Both the position numbers and the translations under genes were made by a program. Positions 43,691-53,950 of a stretch of DNA of 64,000 bases are shown here, piece after piece (position 1 is the stretch's first letter; each line of letters starts with the position of its first letter). Source of the DNA: Rhizobium sp. ICMP 5592 (GTDB lineage: Bacteria; Pseudomonadota; Alphaproteobacteria; Rhizobiales; Rhizobiaceae); contig NZ_QSNT01000001.1 of assembly GCF_009498525.1 (NCBI RefSeq), forward strand, positions 735,032 to 799,031, read 5' to 3'. Below the pieces are notes generated by a model, which was given only the letters and a program-made list of their open reading frames with translations, was not told where the DNA came from and made no database searches.

Positions 43691-44914
43691 TTAGATCTGG
43701 CCGATCTTGTATTGAGCTGGCGGCGGTGTGCCGTTGACCGCGAAGTCGCCGACGATGCGGTCGCGATAAATGCGCGGGTTGTGGGAGGAGATCGTTCTCG
43801 CGTTGCGCCAATAGCGGTCGAGGCCCAGGCCGCGCTTGGTTGCGGAGGCGCCGAGCGCATCGAAGAGGAGCGTGGTCGCCTCAAGGATCAGGCTGGTGAC
43901 GGCGTGGACCGATTGATTGACCTCGATCTCGGCAATGGCGTTCGCGCGTTCACCGATCTTAGGATCCGTGTCGGCGCGCAATTCATATGCCCGTTGCAGC
44001 GCTTCGGCCGCCTTCAAAACAATCCCTCCTGCCGAATAGGCCGCGCCACGCACCCGGCCGACGACCTGCAGGATTTGCGGGTCCTCGCTGACGCTCGCGG
44101 CATTACCGTGGCTGTAGACGCGTTTGCGTTCGCTGACCAGCCGAGCAACGTCGGTTGCGGCGGCGCGGCCGATACCGGCGAGTGTGGCGAGATGCACGAG
44201 CTGGAAGAAGGCGGAGGAATATTTGAACCGGCCGCCGGGAGGCGTCACCAGTTCCGCCTTGATGACCACATCGGAAAACAGCGCGGTGCCGCTTGCGGTC
44301 AGCGACTGCCCGAAACCGTCCCAATCATCGACGACGTCAACGCCCTGCGCCTGGCGCGGCACCAACGCGCCGATCGGCTCGCCGTTTTCATCGTTGCCGC
44401 CGAGATTGATCCAGTCGGCGAACAGCGAGCCGGTCGTATAGTATTTGGCGCCGTTCAACAGCCAATGGTCGCCATTACGGGCGAGCTTGGTCGAAAACGA
44501 GCCGACCTTCGCCTCTCCGACCTCTGAAAAACCGCTGCCGATCAGATCTCGCGCGGCGATCCGCCGAAGCCATTCGGTGCGCCAGCCGACGACGGATGAA
44601 TTCAGAACATCTTCGGCGAACCCGAAATGTGAGCGAAGTGCGTTCGTCACATTCGAGTCGGCTGCCGAGAGTTCGATCAGCAGATTGAAGAGTTCAGGCA
44701 GCGTCGCTGCAAAGCCGCCGTCCTCAGTGGGGAGCCGCAGCGTGGTGAAGCCGCTCTCCTTCAGCCAGCCGATCTGCTCATGCGGGAGCTCGCGAACGAG
44801 GTCGCGTTCTATGGCGGAGGCGCGAATGCGAGCAAAGACGGATCTGAACCGTTCCGCCAATTCATCATAGCGCAGCGTTGGGCCTGCACCCCACGCCAAA
44901 TCGATCTGCGTCAT
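43691..44914 (-). CDS. DszC/SfnB-like flavin-dependent monooxygenase (acyl-CoA-dehydrogenase fold)
   Basis: 407-residue member of the acyl-CoA dehydrogenase superfamily in the branch that includes DszC and SfnB, which use reduced flavin and oxygen on sulfur compounds. Landmarks are AADSNVTNALRSHFGF, GAKYYTTGSLFADWI, VDDWDGFGQSLTASGT and the C-terminal RNARTISSHNP segment. The start at 44914 follows AGGTGG. It closely resembles the enzyme at 55,080. It is divergent from the rhodanese gene across a 233-bp AT-rich gap. The exact sulfur substrate is unknown. Confidence 0.82.
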   Translation of the reverse strand: MTQIDLAWGAGPTLRYDELAERFRSVFARIRASAIERDLVRELPHEQIGWLKESGFTTLRLPTEDGGFAATLPELFNLLIELSAADSNVTNALRSHFGFAEDVLNSSVVGWRTEWLRRIAARDLIGSGFSEVGEAKVGSFSTKLARNGDHWLLNGAKYYTTGSLFADWINLGGNDENGEPIGALVPRQAQGVDVVDDWDGFGQSLTASGTALFSDVVIKAELVTPPGGRFKYSSAFFQLVHLATLAGIGRAAATDVARLVSERKRVYSHGNAASVSEDPQILQVVGRVRGAAYSAGGIVLKAAEALQRAYELRADTDPKIGERANAIAEIEVNQSVHAVTSLILEATTLLFDALGASATKRGLGLDRYWRNARTISSHNPRIYRDRIVGDFAVNGTPPPAQYKIGQI

Positions 44915-45013
44915 CGGTATCCATCCACCTGTTGTTTCGAAATGTGCGGGGTCGATCGGGACCACGGAGTTCTGCCGAAAGCCTAGGGAAGCCAGCAGAA
45001 ACACGTAAGTAAA

Positions 45014-45042
45014 TTTAGTCTATAGATTTTATATATTATAGA
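45014..45042 (+). promoter_or_regulatory. AT-rich promoter element with TAGTCTATA motif
   Basis: TTTAGTCTATAGA begins the element and TCTATA (45019-45024) is mirrored by TATAGA (45037-45042). The TAGTCTATA core recurs in opposite orientation at 60162 and a related TTTAGTCAACTA occurs at 49976, each before sulfur-island genes. It may be a common regulator site or part of AT-rich promoters. Confidence 0.4.
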
Positions 45043-45047
45043 AATGA

Positions 45048-45072
45048 GTTCCCTTTCCGCCGGAAAGGGAAC
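45048..45072 (+). repeat. Perfect 25-base dyad in the rhodanese leader
   Basis: GTTCCCTTTCC and GGAAAGGGAAC are perfect reverse complements around a GCC loop. It lies in the divergent promoter gap, about 75 bases before the rhodanese gene. There is no T-run, so an operator or a leader-RNA hairpin is more likely than a terminator. A tiny reading frame (ATG TGG CCG CCC TCG TAA) starts at 45073, directly after it. Confidence 0.55.
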
Positions 45073-45147
45073 ATGTGGCCGCCCTCGTAAATGTGGAGCC
45101 GATCCTTAATCTGGGCTGCATGGATCTCACGAACACAGGAGCTTATG

Positions 45148-46236
45148 ATGGGTACGAAAGTGATTTCGATCGAGACTTTCCGGGGCTGGCTTGCGGACGG
45201 AGAGGAACTTGCCGTTCTGGATCTTCGCGATCCCTCAGTCGTCGGCTATGCCTCGCCTCTGTTCGCGACGAACCTCCCGGCGGAACGTGTTCTGAGCGAA
45301 ATCGACCGCTTCATCCCGCGCCATGTCGTTCGCACAGTGCTCGTCGACGGCGGTGATGGAAGCGCCGAGCGACTGACGGAGGAGTTGAAAGCGGCGGGCC
45401 GTCCGAATGTATTTGCGCTCGCCGGTGGCATTCACGCCTGGATCGCCAGTGGAGAGAACCTTCCGACCTTCGATATCCCGGGTGTCGATTTCTCTGTCGC
45501 CGTCAGGGATGAGAAGGACACGCCTGTTACGTCGGTCGAGGAGCTCAAGGCGCTGCGCGAGGCCGGCGAGGATGTTGTGGTCATCGATACGCGCACTGTG
45601 CCGGAATTTGCCCGCGATCACGTTCCGGGTGCAATCAGCGTTCCTGGCGCCGAACTTGTGTTGCGTTTCAAGGATGTGGTGCCCTCAGAAAGCACCAAAG
45701 TTGTCGTATCCTGCGCAGGCCTGCCGCGCGCCATTCTAGGCGCGCAGACGCTGATCGATGCCAAGGTGCCGAACGCTGTCTCCTATCTGCATGATGGCAC
45801 CAAGGCCTGGACACAGGCCGGCTGGCAACTGGAGACCGGCAAGACCCGAACCTATGGCGCCGCCACCAAGGCAGCCCGCGAACTTGCCCGCGAGCATATC
45901 GAGGCGCTCGGCAAGGGGGATAATTTGCCGGCTATTGATATCGTAACGGCCCGCCAATGGGCTGCCGACCCGGATCGCACCACTTATCTGCTGGACGTCC
46001 GCACGCCGGAGGAATTCGCCGAAGGTCATCTCGAGGGAAGCCTCTCCTCAGAGGGTGGTCAGCTTCTCGGCGTCGCCTATAGAACAATCGCCGTTCGGGG
46101 AGCGCGTGTCGTCCTGATCGATGATCTCCTGGGTGTCCGCGCCCGAACCGTCGCCCATTGGCTCCGGCGCCGTGGTTATGAAATCGCGATCCTGCTGGTC
46201 GCTTTCGACGCCGGCCAGTTGAGCGACGTTGCGTGA
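45148..46236 (+). CDS. Triple rhodanese-domain sulfurtransferase
   Basis: 362-residue protein with three rhodanese-like domains (about 5-105, 125-230 and 262-360). Only the middle domain has an active-site cysteine, Cys189 in SCAGLPRA. The equivalent loops read VDGGDGSA (first) and IDDLLGVRA (third), with Asp instead of Cys, so these domains are probably structural or regulatory. Of the tandem ATGs, 45148 has the better spacing from CAGGAG. It would carry persulfide sulfur released by the neighbouring desulfurising enzymes. No signal peptide is visible. Confidence 0.87.
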   Translation: MGTKVISIETFRGWLADGEELAVLDLRDPSVVGYASPLFATNLPAERVLSEIDRFIPRHVVRTVLVDGGDGSAERLTEELKAAGRPNVFALAGGIHAWIASGENLPTFDIPGVDFSVAVRDEKDTPVTSVEELKALREAGEDVVVIDTRTVPEFARDHVPGAISVPGAELVLRFKDVVPSESTKVVVSCAGLPRAILGAQTLIDAKVPNAVSYLHDGTKAWTQAGWQLETGKTRTYGAATKAARELAREHIEALGKGDNLPAIDIVTARQWAADPDRTTYLLDVRTPEEFAEGHLEGSLSSEGGQLLGVAYRTIAVRGARVVLIDDLLGVRARTVAHWLRRRGYEIAILLVAFDAGQLSDVA

Positions 46237-46251
46237 CGAGCCGATACCTGA

Positions 46252-47409
46252 TCACGCCTCGGCAGCGAGGCGGCTAAGCGCGTTCCTGGCGGCGATCGTC
46301 CGGATCATGTGGCTTTGCGGTGCGTGCGATCGAGCGGTGATCGCATCCCGGTGATGCCGTTCGAGCTGGAAATCACGATTAAGGCCGGGATTGCCGGCCA
46401 GCTCGAGCGCGAGGCTGGTGACGGCGACGGCGTTGTCGATGACGACATGGCGAACGTTCATGCCGTCCATTCCGACCGCCCTACCGGCATCGACATCTTC
46501 GCCGAGCGAGCGCAGCAGCCGTGCGTTCGTCGCCAGCCTCACCTCGATTTCGCCGAGACCATCCTGAATGCGGGGTACCGTGGAGATCGGCGCCCCGAGG
46601 CTTGCCGGCGTGTGGCGGGCGGTGAAGGCCAGCAGGCGGTCGCGCGCTGATCTGGCAACGCCGTTATAGACGGCGCCGATCAGCGAGAAGAAGAAGGCCG
46701 TGGCGTGCTCCTCGCGACGGATTGGCTCCGATGCCGGCTGAGCCTCGATAAGGTCGTCGAAGGGGACGGAGACATCGTCAAGAATGATGTCGTCGCTTGC
46801 CGTCGCATGCATGCCGGCGGCATTCCACGTCTTCTCGATCGTGAGGCCCGGCGCGTCGGTGGGTACGAGGAAGGATGCGAGGCGAGGCTGCTCTTCATCC
46901 GTCAGCGCCAGCACGGAGACCCATTTCAGGATCGGGATGCCGGTGACATAGCTCTTGCGGCCGGTGATGCGCCAGCGGTCGCCATCGCGGCGGGCGATCG
47001 TTTCCGGCAGAGCGCCGTGGGCCGGCGAACCGATGCGCGGCTCGGCCTGGGCGCTGTTGATCAGCGCAACTCCGCGACGGTTTGCCGACAGCACCCGTTC
47101 GGCAAGGTGCGGCGCCCATTTGCCGAAGCGGCGAATGGAATAGTGGGTATTGTAATGCATCGCGAGCACCAGCGCGGTTGAAGGCTCGCCACGCGCGATC
47201 TCGCTGATCACGGCTTGCGCGTCGGCAAGACCGCTTCCCAAACCGCCCTGTTCCCGCGCCGTCACCAGCCCGAGGAGTTCAGCGTCGAACAGCTCGCGAA
47301 AATTGTCGAACGGGAAGTCACCGCTGGCATCGTGATGGGCGGCGCGCAAGGCAAAATCATCGGCAAGGTTCTTTACCTTGCCGATCAGATCGTTGAATTC
47401 CTGTGTCAT
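46252..47409 (-). CDS. DszC/SfnB-like monooxygenase, third gene of a dszABC-like operon
   Basis: 385-residue acyl-CoA-dehydrogenase-fold protein. The GLVTAREQGGLG and GRKSYVTGIPILKWV segments and the VDAGRAVGMDGMNVRHVVIDN C-terminal helix region place it in this family, but it is more divergent than the other three in the island. No acyl-CoA-dehydrogenase catalytic glutamate could be assigned. It follows the DszB-like gene by 21 bp, so the gene order LLM monooxygenase, desulfinase-like, DszC-like copies that of dszABC. It converges on the rhodanese gene with 15 bp between stop codons. Confidence 0.8.
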   Translation of the reverse strand: MTQEFNDLIGKVKNLADDFALRAAHHDASGDFPFDNFRELFDAELLGLVTAREQGGLGSGLADAQAVISEIARGEPSTALVLAMHYNTHYSIRRFGKWAPHLAERVLSANRRGVALINSAQAEPRIGSPAHGALPETIARRDGDRWRITGRKSYVTGIPILKWVSVLALTDEEQPRLASFLVPTDAPGLTIEKTWNAAGMHATASDDIILDDVSVPFDDLIEAQPASEPIRREEHATAFFFSLIGAVYNGVARSARDRLLAFTARHTPASLGAPISTVPRIQDGLGEIEVRLATNARLLRSLGEDVDAGRAVGMDGMNVRHVVIDNAVAVTSLALELAGNPGLNRDFQLERHHRDAITARSHAPQSHMIRTIAARNALSRLAAEA

Positions 47410-47430
47410 AACGAGAGTAAGCCCTTTATG

Positions 47431-48474
47431 TCACGCCACGGCGCGGGCGTCGAAAGTATCGATGTGACGGCGATCGACCCATTCGGCGACCGAAAAATCC
47501 TCGGCAAGGAAGCCCCAATCGCGCAGGAAGTCCTTGTAATGTCCGACGGCTTCGACGAGCTCCGGTTCCAGGCCGAGACCGAGGTGGCGATGGATGTCCG
47601 GCCCGTTGGCGGCCAGAACCTGTTCTTCCGTGGCTCCCGCTTCACGCGCAACGAAACGGCGGGTCTCGTCCGGATGGGCCTCGGCCCAGGCGCTCGCCTT
47701 GAAGATCGCCTCGAGTAACCGGCGGACGAGATCGGGACGTTCCTCAGCCAGCAGGTCGTCCACCGTCAGCACGCGCGGCGAGCCGGAATTGATGCGGATT
47801 TTTGGATCGGGATGGAAACCGAACTCGGCGACCTGAACGGCACCGATCAGATTGGCGACATTGATACCGGCGGTTCCCTTGACGTAAATCGCATCGACCT
47901 CGCCCCGGATCAGGGCGGCGACTTCCTCACCGAAAGCCTGCCGGCGTTTCAGCCCGAACAGCGATGGGCCTTCCTGGCTTGCCAGAACGGAATCCGTCAG
48001 CGCGATCTCGACGATTTCGACATCGGTATGGACGAGGCCCTCGAGAGAAAGCGCCGAAACCAGTCCTTTCAGCGCTGTCGCACGCATGAAGTCGACAATG
48101 CCTTCAGGACGGCGCGGAATGCCGAAACGACGCCCTTTCAAATCCTTTATGGTCTTGATGCCGGTTCCCGGCAGAGTGATGATTGCCTGGAACTCGTCTG
48201 TCCAGGTGATCCCGACAAGACGCGTGCGACGGCCTTCCGACCGTGCGCGGATCGGGGGCACGTTGCCGCCATGGCGAAACGACCAGTCAAGCGTGTGGTT
48301 GAAGTGGCTCTGACGGACGTTCCGATCCGGCGAATCGATGATGGATTTCAGCGTCACGCCGTCCTTGCGAAAGGTCTCTTCGAGGTAACCGAGCTGCGCC
48401 GCAAGACCGACGGGCGTCGGGACGGGGCAGCGTGTGTACCAGATTTCGGTAACGGCATTGCTCGTCATGGTCAT
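47431..48474 (-). CDS. DszB-like desulfinase / sulfonate-binding-fold protein
   Basis: 347-residue protein with the type-2 periplasmic-binding fold but no signal peptide, so it should be cytoplasmic. Its opening YTRCPVPTP matches the NCPVPN active-site segment of DszB (2-hydroxybiphenyl-2-sulfinate desulfinase). Cys16, His57, Arg67 and Gly70 line up with DszB Cys27, His60, Arg70 and Gly73, and the HF...R.GG..PP spacing is preserved. It lies 5 bp after an LLM monooxygenase gene. Hydrolysis of a C-S bond in an organic sulfinate is the inferred reaction. An ATG at 48468 is equally possible as the start. A plain sulfonate receptor is the main alternative, but the lack of an export signal argues against it. 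Confidence 0.75.
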   Translation of the reverse strand: MTMTSNAVTEIWYTRCPVPTPVGLAAQLGYLEETFRKDGVTLKSIIDSPDRNVRQSHFNHTLDWSFRHGGNVPPIRARSEGRRTRLVGITWTDEFQAIITLPGTGIKTIKDLKGRRFGIPRRPEGIVDFMRATALKGLVSALSLEGLVHTDVEIVEIALTDSVLASQEGPSLFGLKRRQAFGEEVAALIRGEVDAIYVKGTAGINVANLIGAVQVAEFGFHPDPKIRINSGSPRVLTVDDLLAEERPDLVRRLLEAIFKASAWAEAHPDETRRFVAREAGATEEQVLAANGPDIHRHLGLGLEPELVEAVGHYKDFLRDWGFLAEDFSVAEWVDRRHIDTFDARAVA

Positions 48475-48479
48475 CCCTT

Positions 48480-49658
48480 TCAGTTGCGCAGACCAGCTTG
48501 CTTCATCAATGGCAGGACGTCGCTGCCGAAAAATTCGAGGTCGTCGCGGAAGTCGAAGAAGCTGAGCTGAAGGCCGTCGACGCCGGCGGCCTTCAGCTTG
48601 ATGAATTGATCGACCACCTGTTCCGGCGAGCCGATGACGCGGATATTGCCGCCGATGAAGCGATACGGGTCCTCGGTATCGCGGCCCTTCCAGGCATGCG
48701 CGTCGGAATTCAGCGACTGGAAGCCCTGCGGCGAACGCCGGTCGGCATGGTCGACGATGCTATCGGCAAGCGCCCAGGCTTCCTTTTCGGTCGGCCTGCA
48801 GATGACCATTGGATTGAGAAGCGTGCGGACGCTGCGCCCGACGCTGGCCGCGGCATCCTTGACCCGCCTGGTGTGGGCGGGCAGGGATTGCAATGCGCTG
48901 TCGATGTCGGCGCCGGTCGGGCTGGTGATGAAGACGATATCGGAATAGCGGCCGGCAAAGGCAATCCCGGCATCGGAGCCGGTCGCGTTCACCAGGATCG
49001 GCCGGCCGTAATTCGGCTTCGGCGTCACGAAGCCGCCGCCGAGCTTCCAGCTGCTCTCGCCCTCGTAAGAGAAGTTCTCGGTATCGCTCCAAAGCCGCTG
49101 CACGACTTCGAGAAATTCTGCGGCGAGATCATAGCGCTTGTCGTGCTCGATCCGTGGCCAGCCGAACATTTCGTGCTCGACGGCGCGATGGCCGGTGACG
49201 ACGTTGATGCCCCAGCGCCCGCCGGTGATGTGGTCGAGCGTAGCGCCGAATTTGGCGAGATGCAGCGGATGCCAGGGGCCGTAGAGCACATGCATGGTGG
49301 AGATCAGCATGATCTTCTTCGTGAGGCCGGCAAGTGCTGCGATCGAAACGAAGCTGTCGAGCGCCTGGCCGTCGAAGACGCCGCCATATCCGCCCTTCGG
49401 CAGCCATTGCGACAGGGCAAAGACCAGATCGAAGCCCAGCTCTTCCGCTCTGAGCGTCAGCGCCTTGTTGTAGTCGAAGCGCCAGTCGGTCGAGCGCTCC
49501 AGCGTCGATTGCGTCCAGCCGCCGGCCTGAATCGGCAGGAAGAGGCCGAGCAGCACCGGCTGCTTCAGCGCCTGCGACAGCGGGCTTTCGGGAAAGTCGG
49601 TGGGAGCGGCAAATTTCGGCAGTCCGACAAAGGAGCCCGGTTGATGTTGGATGGACAT
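48480..49658 (-). CDS. LLM-class FMNH2-dependent monooxygenase (SfnG/DszA-like)
   Basis: 392-residue flavin-dependent monooxygenase of the bacterial luciferase-like family. The STDWRFDYNKALTLRAEELGF segment near residue 56 and GGRWGINVVTGH near residue 147 are typical of SfnG and related dimethylsulfone or alkanesulfonate monooxygenases. The phosphate-binding NATGSDAG loop is near residue 224. It is the first gene of the dszABC-like operon. It would need reduced FMN from a separate reductase, for which the nitroreductase-like protein at 61,314 is a candidate. Confidence 0.85.
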   Translation of the reverse strand: MSIQHQPGSFVGLPKFAAPTDFPESPLSQALKQPVLLGLFLPIQAGGWTQSTLERSTDWRFDYNKALTLRAEELGFDLVFALSQWLPKGGYGGVFDGQALDSFVSIAALAGLTKKIMLISTMHVLYGPWHPLHLAKFGATLDHITGGRWGINVVTGHRAVEHEMFGWPRIEHDKRYDLAAEFLEVVQRLWSDTENFSYEGESSWKLGGGFVTPKPNYGRPILVNATGSDAGIAFAGRYSDIVFITSPTGADIDSALQSLPAHTRRVKDAAASVGRSVRTLLNPMVICRPTEKEAWALADSIVDHADRRSPQGFQSLNSDAHAWKGRDTEDPYRFIGGNIRVIGSPEQVVDQFIKLKAAGVDGLQLSFFDFRDDLEFFGSDVLPLMKQAGLRN

Positions 49659-50038
49659 GGCGTCTTTCTGCTTTCCAGCGTTTCAGTATCGCTCCGGCGA
49701 TTGCGACATAGGCATTGATCAAGCTGCTGCCAGGCGGCGGAAGCAGGTCATGAGCTTTAAGCCTTCACCTTGCGGGCTTGTGACCCTCGGCCAACCCTGC
49801 TGACTTCACTTTCTGCGGAAGTTTCTTGCAGTAGAGCTTTTTACCTCGGCAGGCACGCAGGTTGATATTTCATGCTACTATTTGCTGGCTATGTGGGTTT
49901 ATTGTGCGATAAATCCGCGATTTGTGAGCTGATATAAGAATTATTTGCTAAAGTAGATTTGACAAAATCCACAGATTTAGTCAACTATTATTGCAATGCT
50001 GCGAAACGGCAGCCATAGCAGTTGCGAGGTGAAGCGCG
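49659..50038 (+). other. Divergent promoter region
   Basis: 380 bp between the dszABC-like operon and the Dpp-type transporter operon. The right half is AT-rich. TTGACA at 49959 could be a -35 box, and TTGAC (49959-49963) is mirrored by GTCAA (49980-49984). TTTAGTCAACTATTA at 49976 resembles the TTTAGTCTATA element at 45014. GAGGTG precedes the GTG start of the permease gene. Confidence 0.5.
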
Positions 50039-51028
50039 GTGTCAGCCTATAGACGTATCGCACGAGCAATCCGGCGGACGGTGATCCAGGCCGTGCCGAC
50101 GATGCTCGGGATCGTCATTCTCAATTTCTTCCTGCTGAAGCTTGCGCCGGGCGACGCCGCCGATGTCATGGCGGCAGAAGCTGGCTCGGCGACGGTCGAA
50201 TCCATGGCGGCTCTGCGGTCGCGGTTCGGCCTCGACAATCCCATCCTGGTACAGCTTGGAAACTACCTCAACAACCTCGCGCATTTCAGCCTCGGCTTCT
50301 CACCACGCTACGGTATGCCGGTGGCGGACCTGATCGGCCAGCGCCTGCCGGGGACGTTGATGCTGATGCTGGCGGCGCTGACGATTGCAATCACCGTCGG
50401 CCTGATCCTGGGGTCGCTGATGGCGAGTTTCGCGGGGCGGATTCCGGACCGGCTGATATCCATCGTGTCGCTGCTATTCTATTCGATCCCCGGGTTCTGG
50501 ATTGGCCTGATGCTGATCCTGCTTTTCTCCGTGACGCTCGGCTGGCTGCCGAGCGGCGGTGACAGTACCATCGGCTCGCGGCTGACCGGCCTGCCGGCGC
50601 TGCTTGATCGCGCCCGCTACATGGTCCTGCCGGCAACCTCCCTGTCGCTGTTCTATCTGGCGATCTATGCGCGGCTGACACGTGCCTCCATGCTTGAAGT
50701 CAAGTCGCAGGATTTTGTCCGCACGGCGCGCGCCAAGGGCGTTTCGCCCTTCTTCGTAACAACGCGGCATGTGCTGCGCAATGCACTGATCCCGATCACG
50801 ACGATGGCCGGCATGCACTTCGGCGGCATGCTTGGTGGCGCTGTGGTGGTGGAGACGGTCTATAGTTGGCCGGGCCTTGGGCGCTTGGCTTTCGAGGCCG
50901 TCATGGCCCGCGATTTCAGCGTGCTGCTCGGGATCCTGCTTCTCTCCTCCTTCCTCGTAATCGTCGCAAATGCGGCCGTCGACCTTCTGCAAGCCTGGCT
51001 CGACCCCAGAATCGGAGCAAGCCGATGA
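50039..51028 (+). CDS. Dipeptide/nickel-type ABC transporter permease, DppB-like
   Basis: 329-residue permease starting at GTG behind GAGGTG. It has six transmembrane segments, the DppB opening (VIQAVPTMLGIVILNFFLLK with LAPGD) and the C-terminal VVVETVYSWPGLGRLAFEA motif. It overlaps the next permease by ATGA. It heads a five-gene unit of permease, permease, ATPase, ATPase and aldo/keto reductase. Two receptors of the matching family flank the island. Confidence 0.9.
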   Translation: MSAYRRIARAIRRTVIQAVPTMLGIVILNFFLLKLAPGDAADVMAAEAGSATVESMAALRSRFGLDNPILVQLGNYLNNLAHFSLGFSPRYGMPVADLIGQRLPGTLMLMLAALTIAITVGLILGSLMASFAGRIPDRLISIVSLLFYSIPGFWIGLMLILLFSVTLGWLPSGGDSTIGSRLTGLPALLDRARYMVLPATSLSLFYLAIYARLTRASMLEVKSQDFVRTARAKGVSPFFVTTRHVLRNALIPITTMAGMHFGGMLGGAVVVETVYSWPGLGRLAFEAVMARDFSVLLGILLLSSFLVIVANAAVDLLQAWLDPRIGASR

Positions 51029-52028
51029 ATACGCACACGCTGAGATCCTACGCCGACGAGCAGCCGGTCGAGGTTGCGGTGGTAACGACCGAGCCAGAAC
51101 CTGCCGCCGAGACGCGTCCTGTCGGGCGCTGGGCTCATATTCATGCGCCGGATGCGCGCATTGCCTCGGTTGGTAAGCAGCGATGGCGCGGTGCACGGCG
51201 GGAGGTGAAGGTCTTCCTCGCCAATCCCAACGCGCTGTTTGGCCTTGCCTTCCTGGCAACGGTGGCGCTTGCGGCGCTGTTTGCCCCAGTGTTCTATCCC
51301 GGTGACCCGATGGAAATGGTCTCGCGCCCTTTCCTCTGGCCGGGCCAGAACGCCGCCTATCCGCTCGGCACTGATTCCATGGGTCGCGATGTGCTTGCCG
51401 GCATCCTGCACGGCGCGCGGATATCGCTGCTGGTCGGCATTGCGGCGACCCTGCTCGGACTCGGTGCCGGCATCACGATCGGCGCGCTTGCCGGCTATTT
51501 CGGCGGGCTGGTCGACGATCTGCTCGTCAAACTGATCGAGATTTTCCAGACGATACCGAGCTTCGTCTTGCTCGTGGTGCTCGTGGCGATCGCGCAGCCG
51601 ACCACGACGACCGTGACGGTCGCGATCGCTCTCGTCAGCTGGCCGACGGTCGCGCGTCTGACGCGAGCCGAATTCCGCGCCATCCGCGAGAAGGATTATG
51701 TACTTGCCGCCCGCAGCCTTGGTTTCGGCCATGCCCGCATCATCTTCCGCGAAATCCTGCCGAATGCGCTGCCGCCGCTGATCGTCACCTCCTCTGTGAT
51801 GGTCGCAAGCGCGATCCTGATGGAATCGGCGCTGTCCTTTATGGGGCTCGGCGATCCGAATCAGGTCTCCTGGGGCTCGATGATCGGCGCCGGTCGCGAC
51901 GTCATCCGCACCGCCTGGTATCTGACCGCCTTGCCCGGCCTTGCCATCGTCTTCACCGTTCTTGCGCTCAATCTGATCGGCGATGGGCTGAACGATGCGC
52001 TCAATCCCCGCTTTTCGGAGGAGCGCTG

Positions 52029-52029
<1 letters not shown>
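51025..52029 (+). CDS. Dipeptide/nickel-type ABC transporter permease, DppC-like
   Basis: 334-residue permease with an unusually long N-terminal cytoplasmic extension (about 65 residues, rich in Glu/Val/Pro) before the first transmembrane segment. DppC landmarks are PLGTDSMGRDVLAGILHGAR, LTRAEFRAIREKDYVLAARS (EAA loop) and ESALSFMGLGDP. It overlaps both neighbours (ATGA upstream, TGATG downstream). A longer reading from 50866 translates the DppB gene out of frame and is rejected. Confidence 0.9.
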
Positions 52030-53001
<972 letters not shown>

Positions 53002-53024
<23 letters not shown>

Positions 53025-53937
53025 GCTTTCGACACATTATTCCGCGACGGTCGGTACGGTTCGGGCTGTCGACGATGTTTCGCTGGAGATCGGCGAGGGT
53101 GAGACGGTGGCACTCGTCGGAGAATCCGGCTGCGGCAAGTCCACGCTCGGCAAGTCGCTGATGCGCCTCGTCAATCCGTCATCCGGCCGGGTGACCTTCA
53201 AGGGCCGTGATGTCTCGGCGATGTCCGCAAAAGAACTGCGCTCCATCCGCCGCAATATCCAGATGATCTTCCAGGATCCATTCGCCTCGCTCAATCCGCG
53301 CCAGACGATCCGAGCGATCCTGACGGCGCCGCTCGCCGTTCACGGTATCGGCGACCGCAGGCGACGCGATCAGATCGCTGCGTCCATGGTCGAGCATGTC
53401 GGCCTGCCGCCGGATGCGCTGGACCGCTATCCGCATGAATTCTCCGGCGGCCAACGCCAGCGCATCGGTATCGCGCGGGCGCTGATCTTGCAGCCGGAAC
53501 TGGTGATCTGCGACGAGCCGGTATCGGCGCTTGATCTTTCGATCCAGGCGCAGATCCTCAATCTCCTCGTCGAGATGAAGACGGAGCTGTCGCTCTCCTA
53601 TCTCTTCATCTCGCACGACCTCTCCGTCGTGCGCTATTTCGCTGACAGAGTTCTCGTCATGTATCTCGGCCGCATCGTCGAGAGTGCGTCGACCAGCGCG
53701 CTCTGGACTGGCGCCAAGCATCCCTACACGCAGGCACTGCTGGCCGCCGTGCCCGATCCGTCCCGGCGCCGGCAGGCGGCTCCGATCACCGGTGACCTGC
53801 CGAGCCCGCATAATCCACCGTCGGGCTGTCGCTTCCACACGCGCTGTCCGCTGGCGACCGACCTCTGTCGGGCCGAGGACCCGGCCTTGCGTCAATTTCA
53901 CGGCGACCATGCCGTCGCCTGTCATCACGCCCAATAG
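53002..53937 (+). CDS. Dipeptide/nickel-type ABC transporter ATP-binding protein, DppF-like
   Basis: 311-residue ATPase with Walker A GESGCGKS, Q-loop MIFQDPFASLNP, signature FSGGQRQRIGIA, Walker B LVICDEPVSALD and the C-terminal cysteine region (GCRFHTRCPLATDLC). It forms the ATPase heterodimer with the DppD-like protein. The aldo/keto reductase gene follows after 13 bp. Confidence 0.92.
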
Positions 53938-53950
53938 AATGGAGAATGAA

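Noticed and set aside
47431..48474. Calling the DszB-like gene an ordinary sulfonate ABC receptor
   Set aside because: No signal peptide, no adjacent Ssu-type permease or ATPase, and DszB active-site residues are present. The alternative is kept open in the entry.
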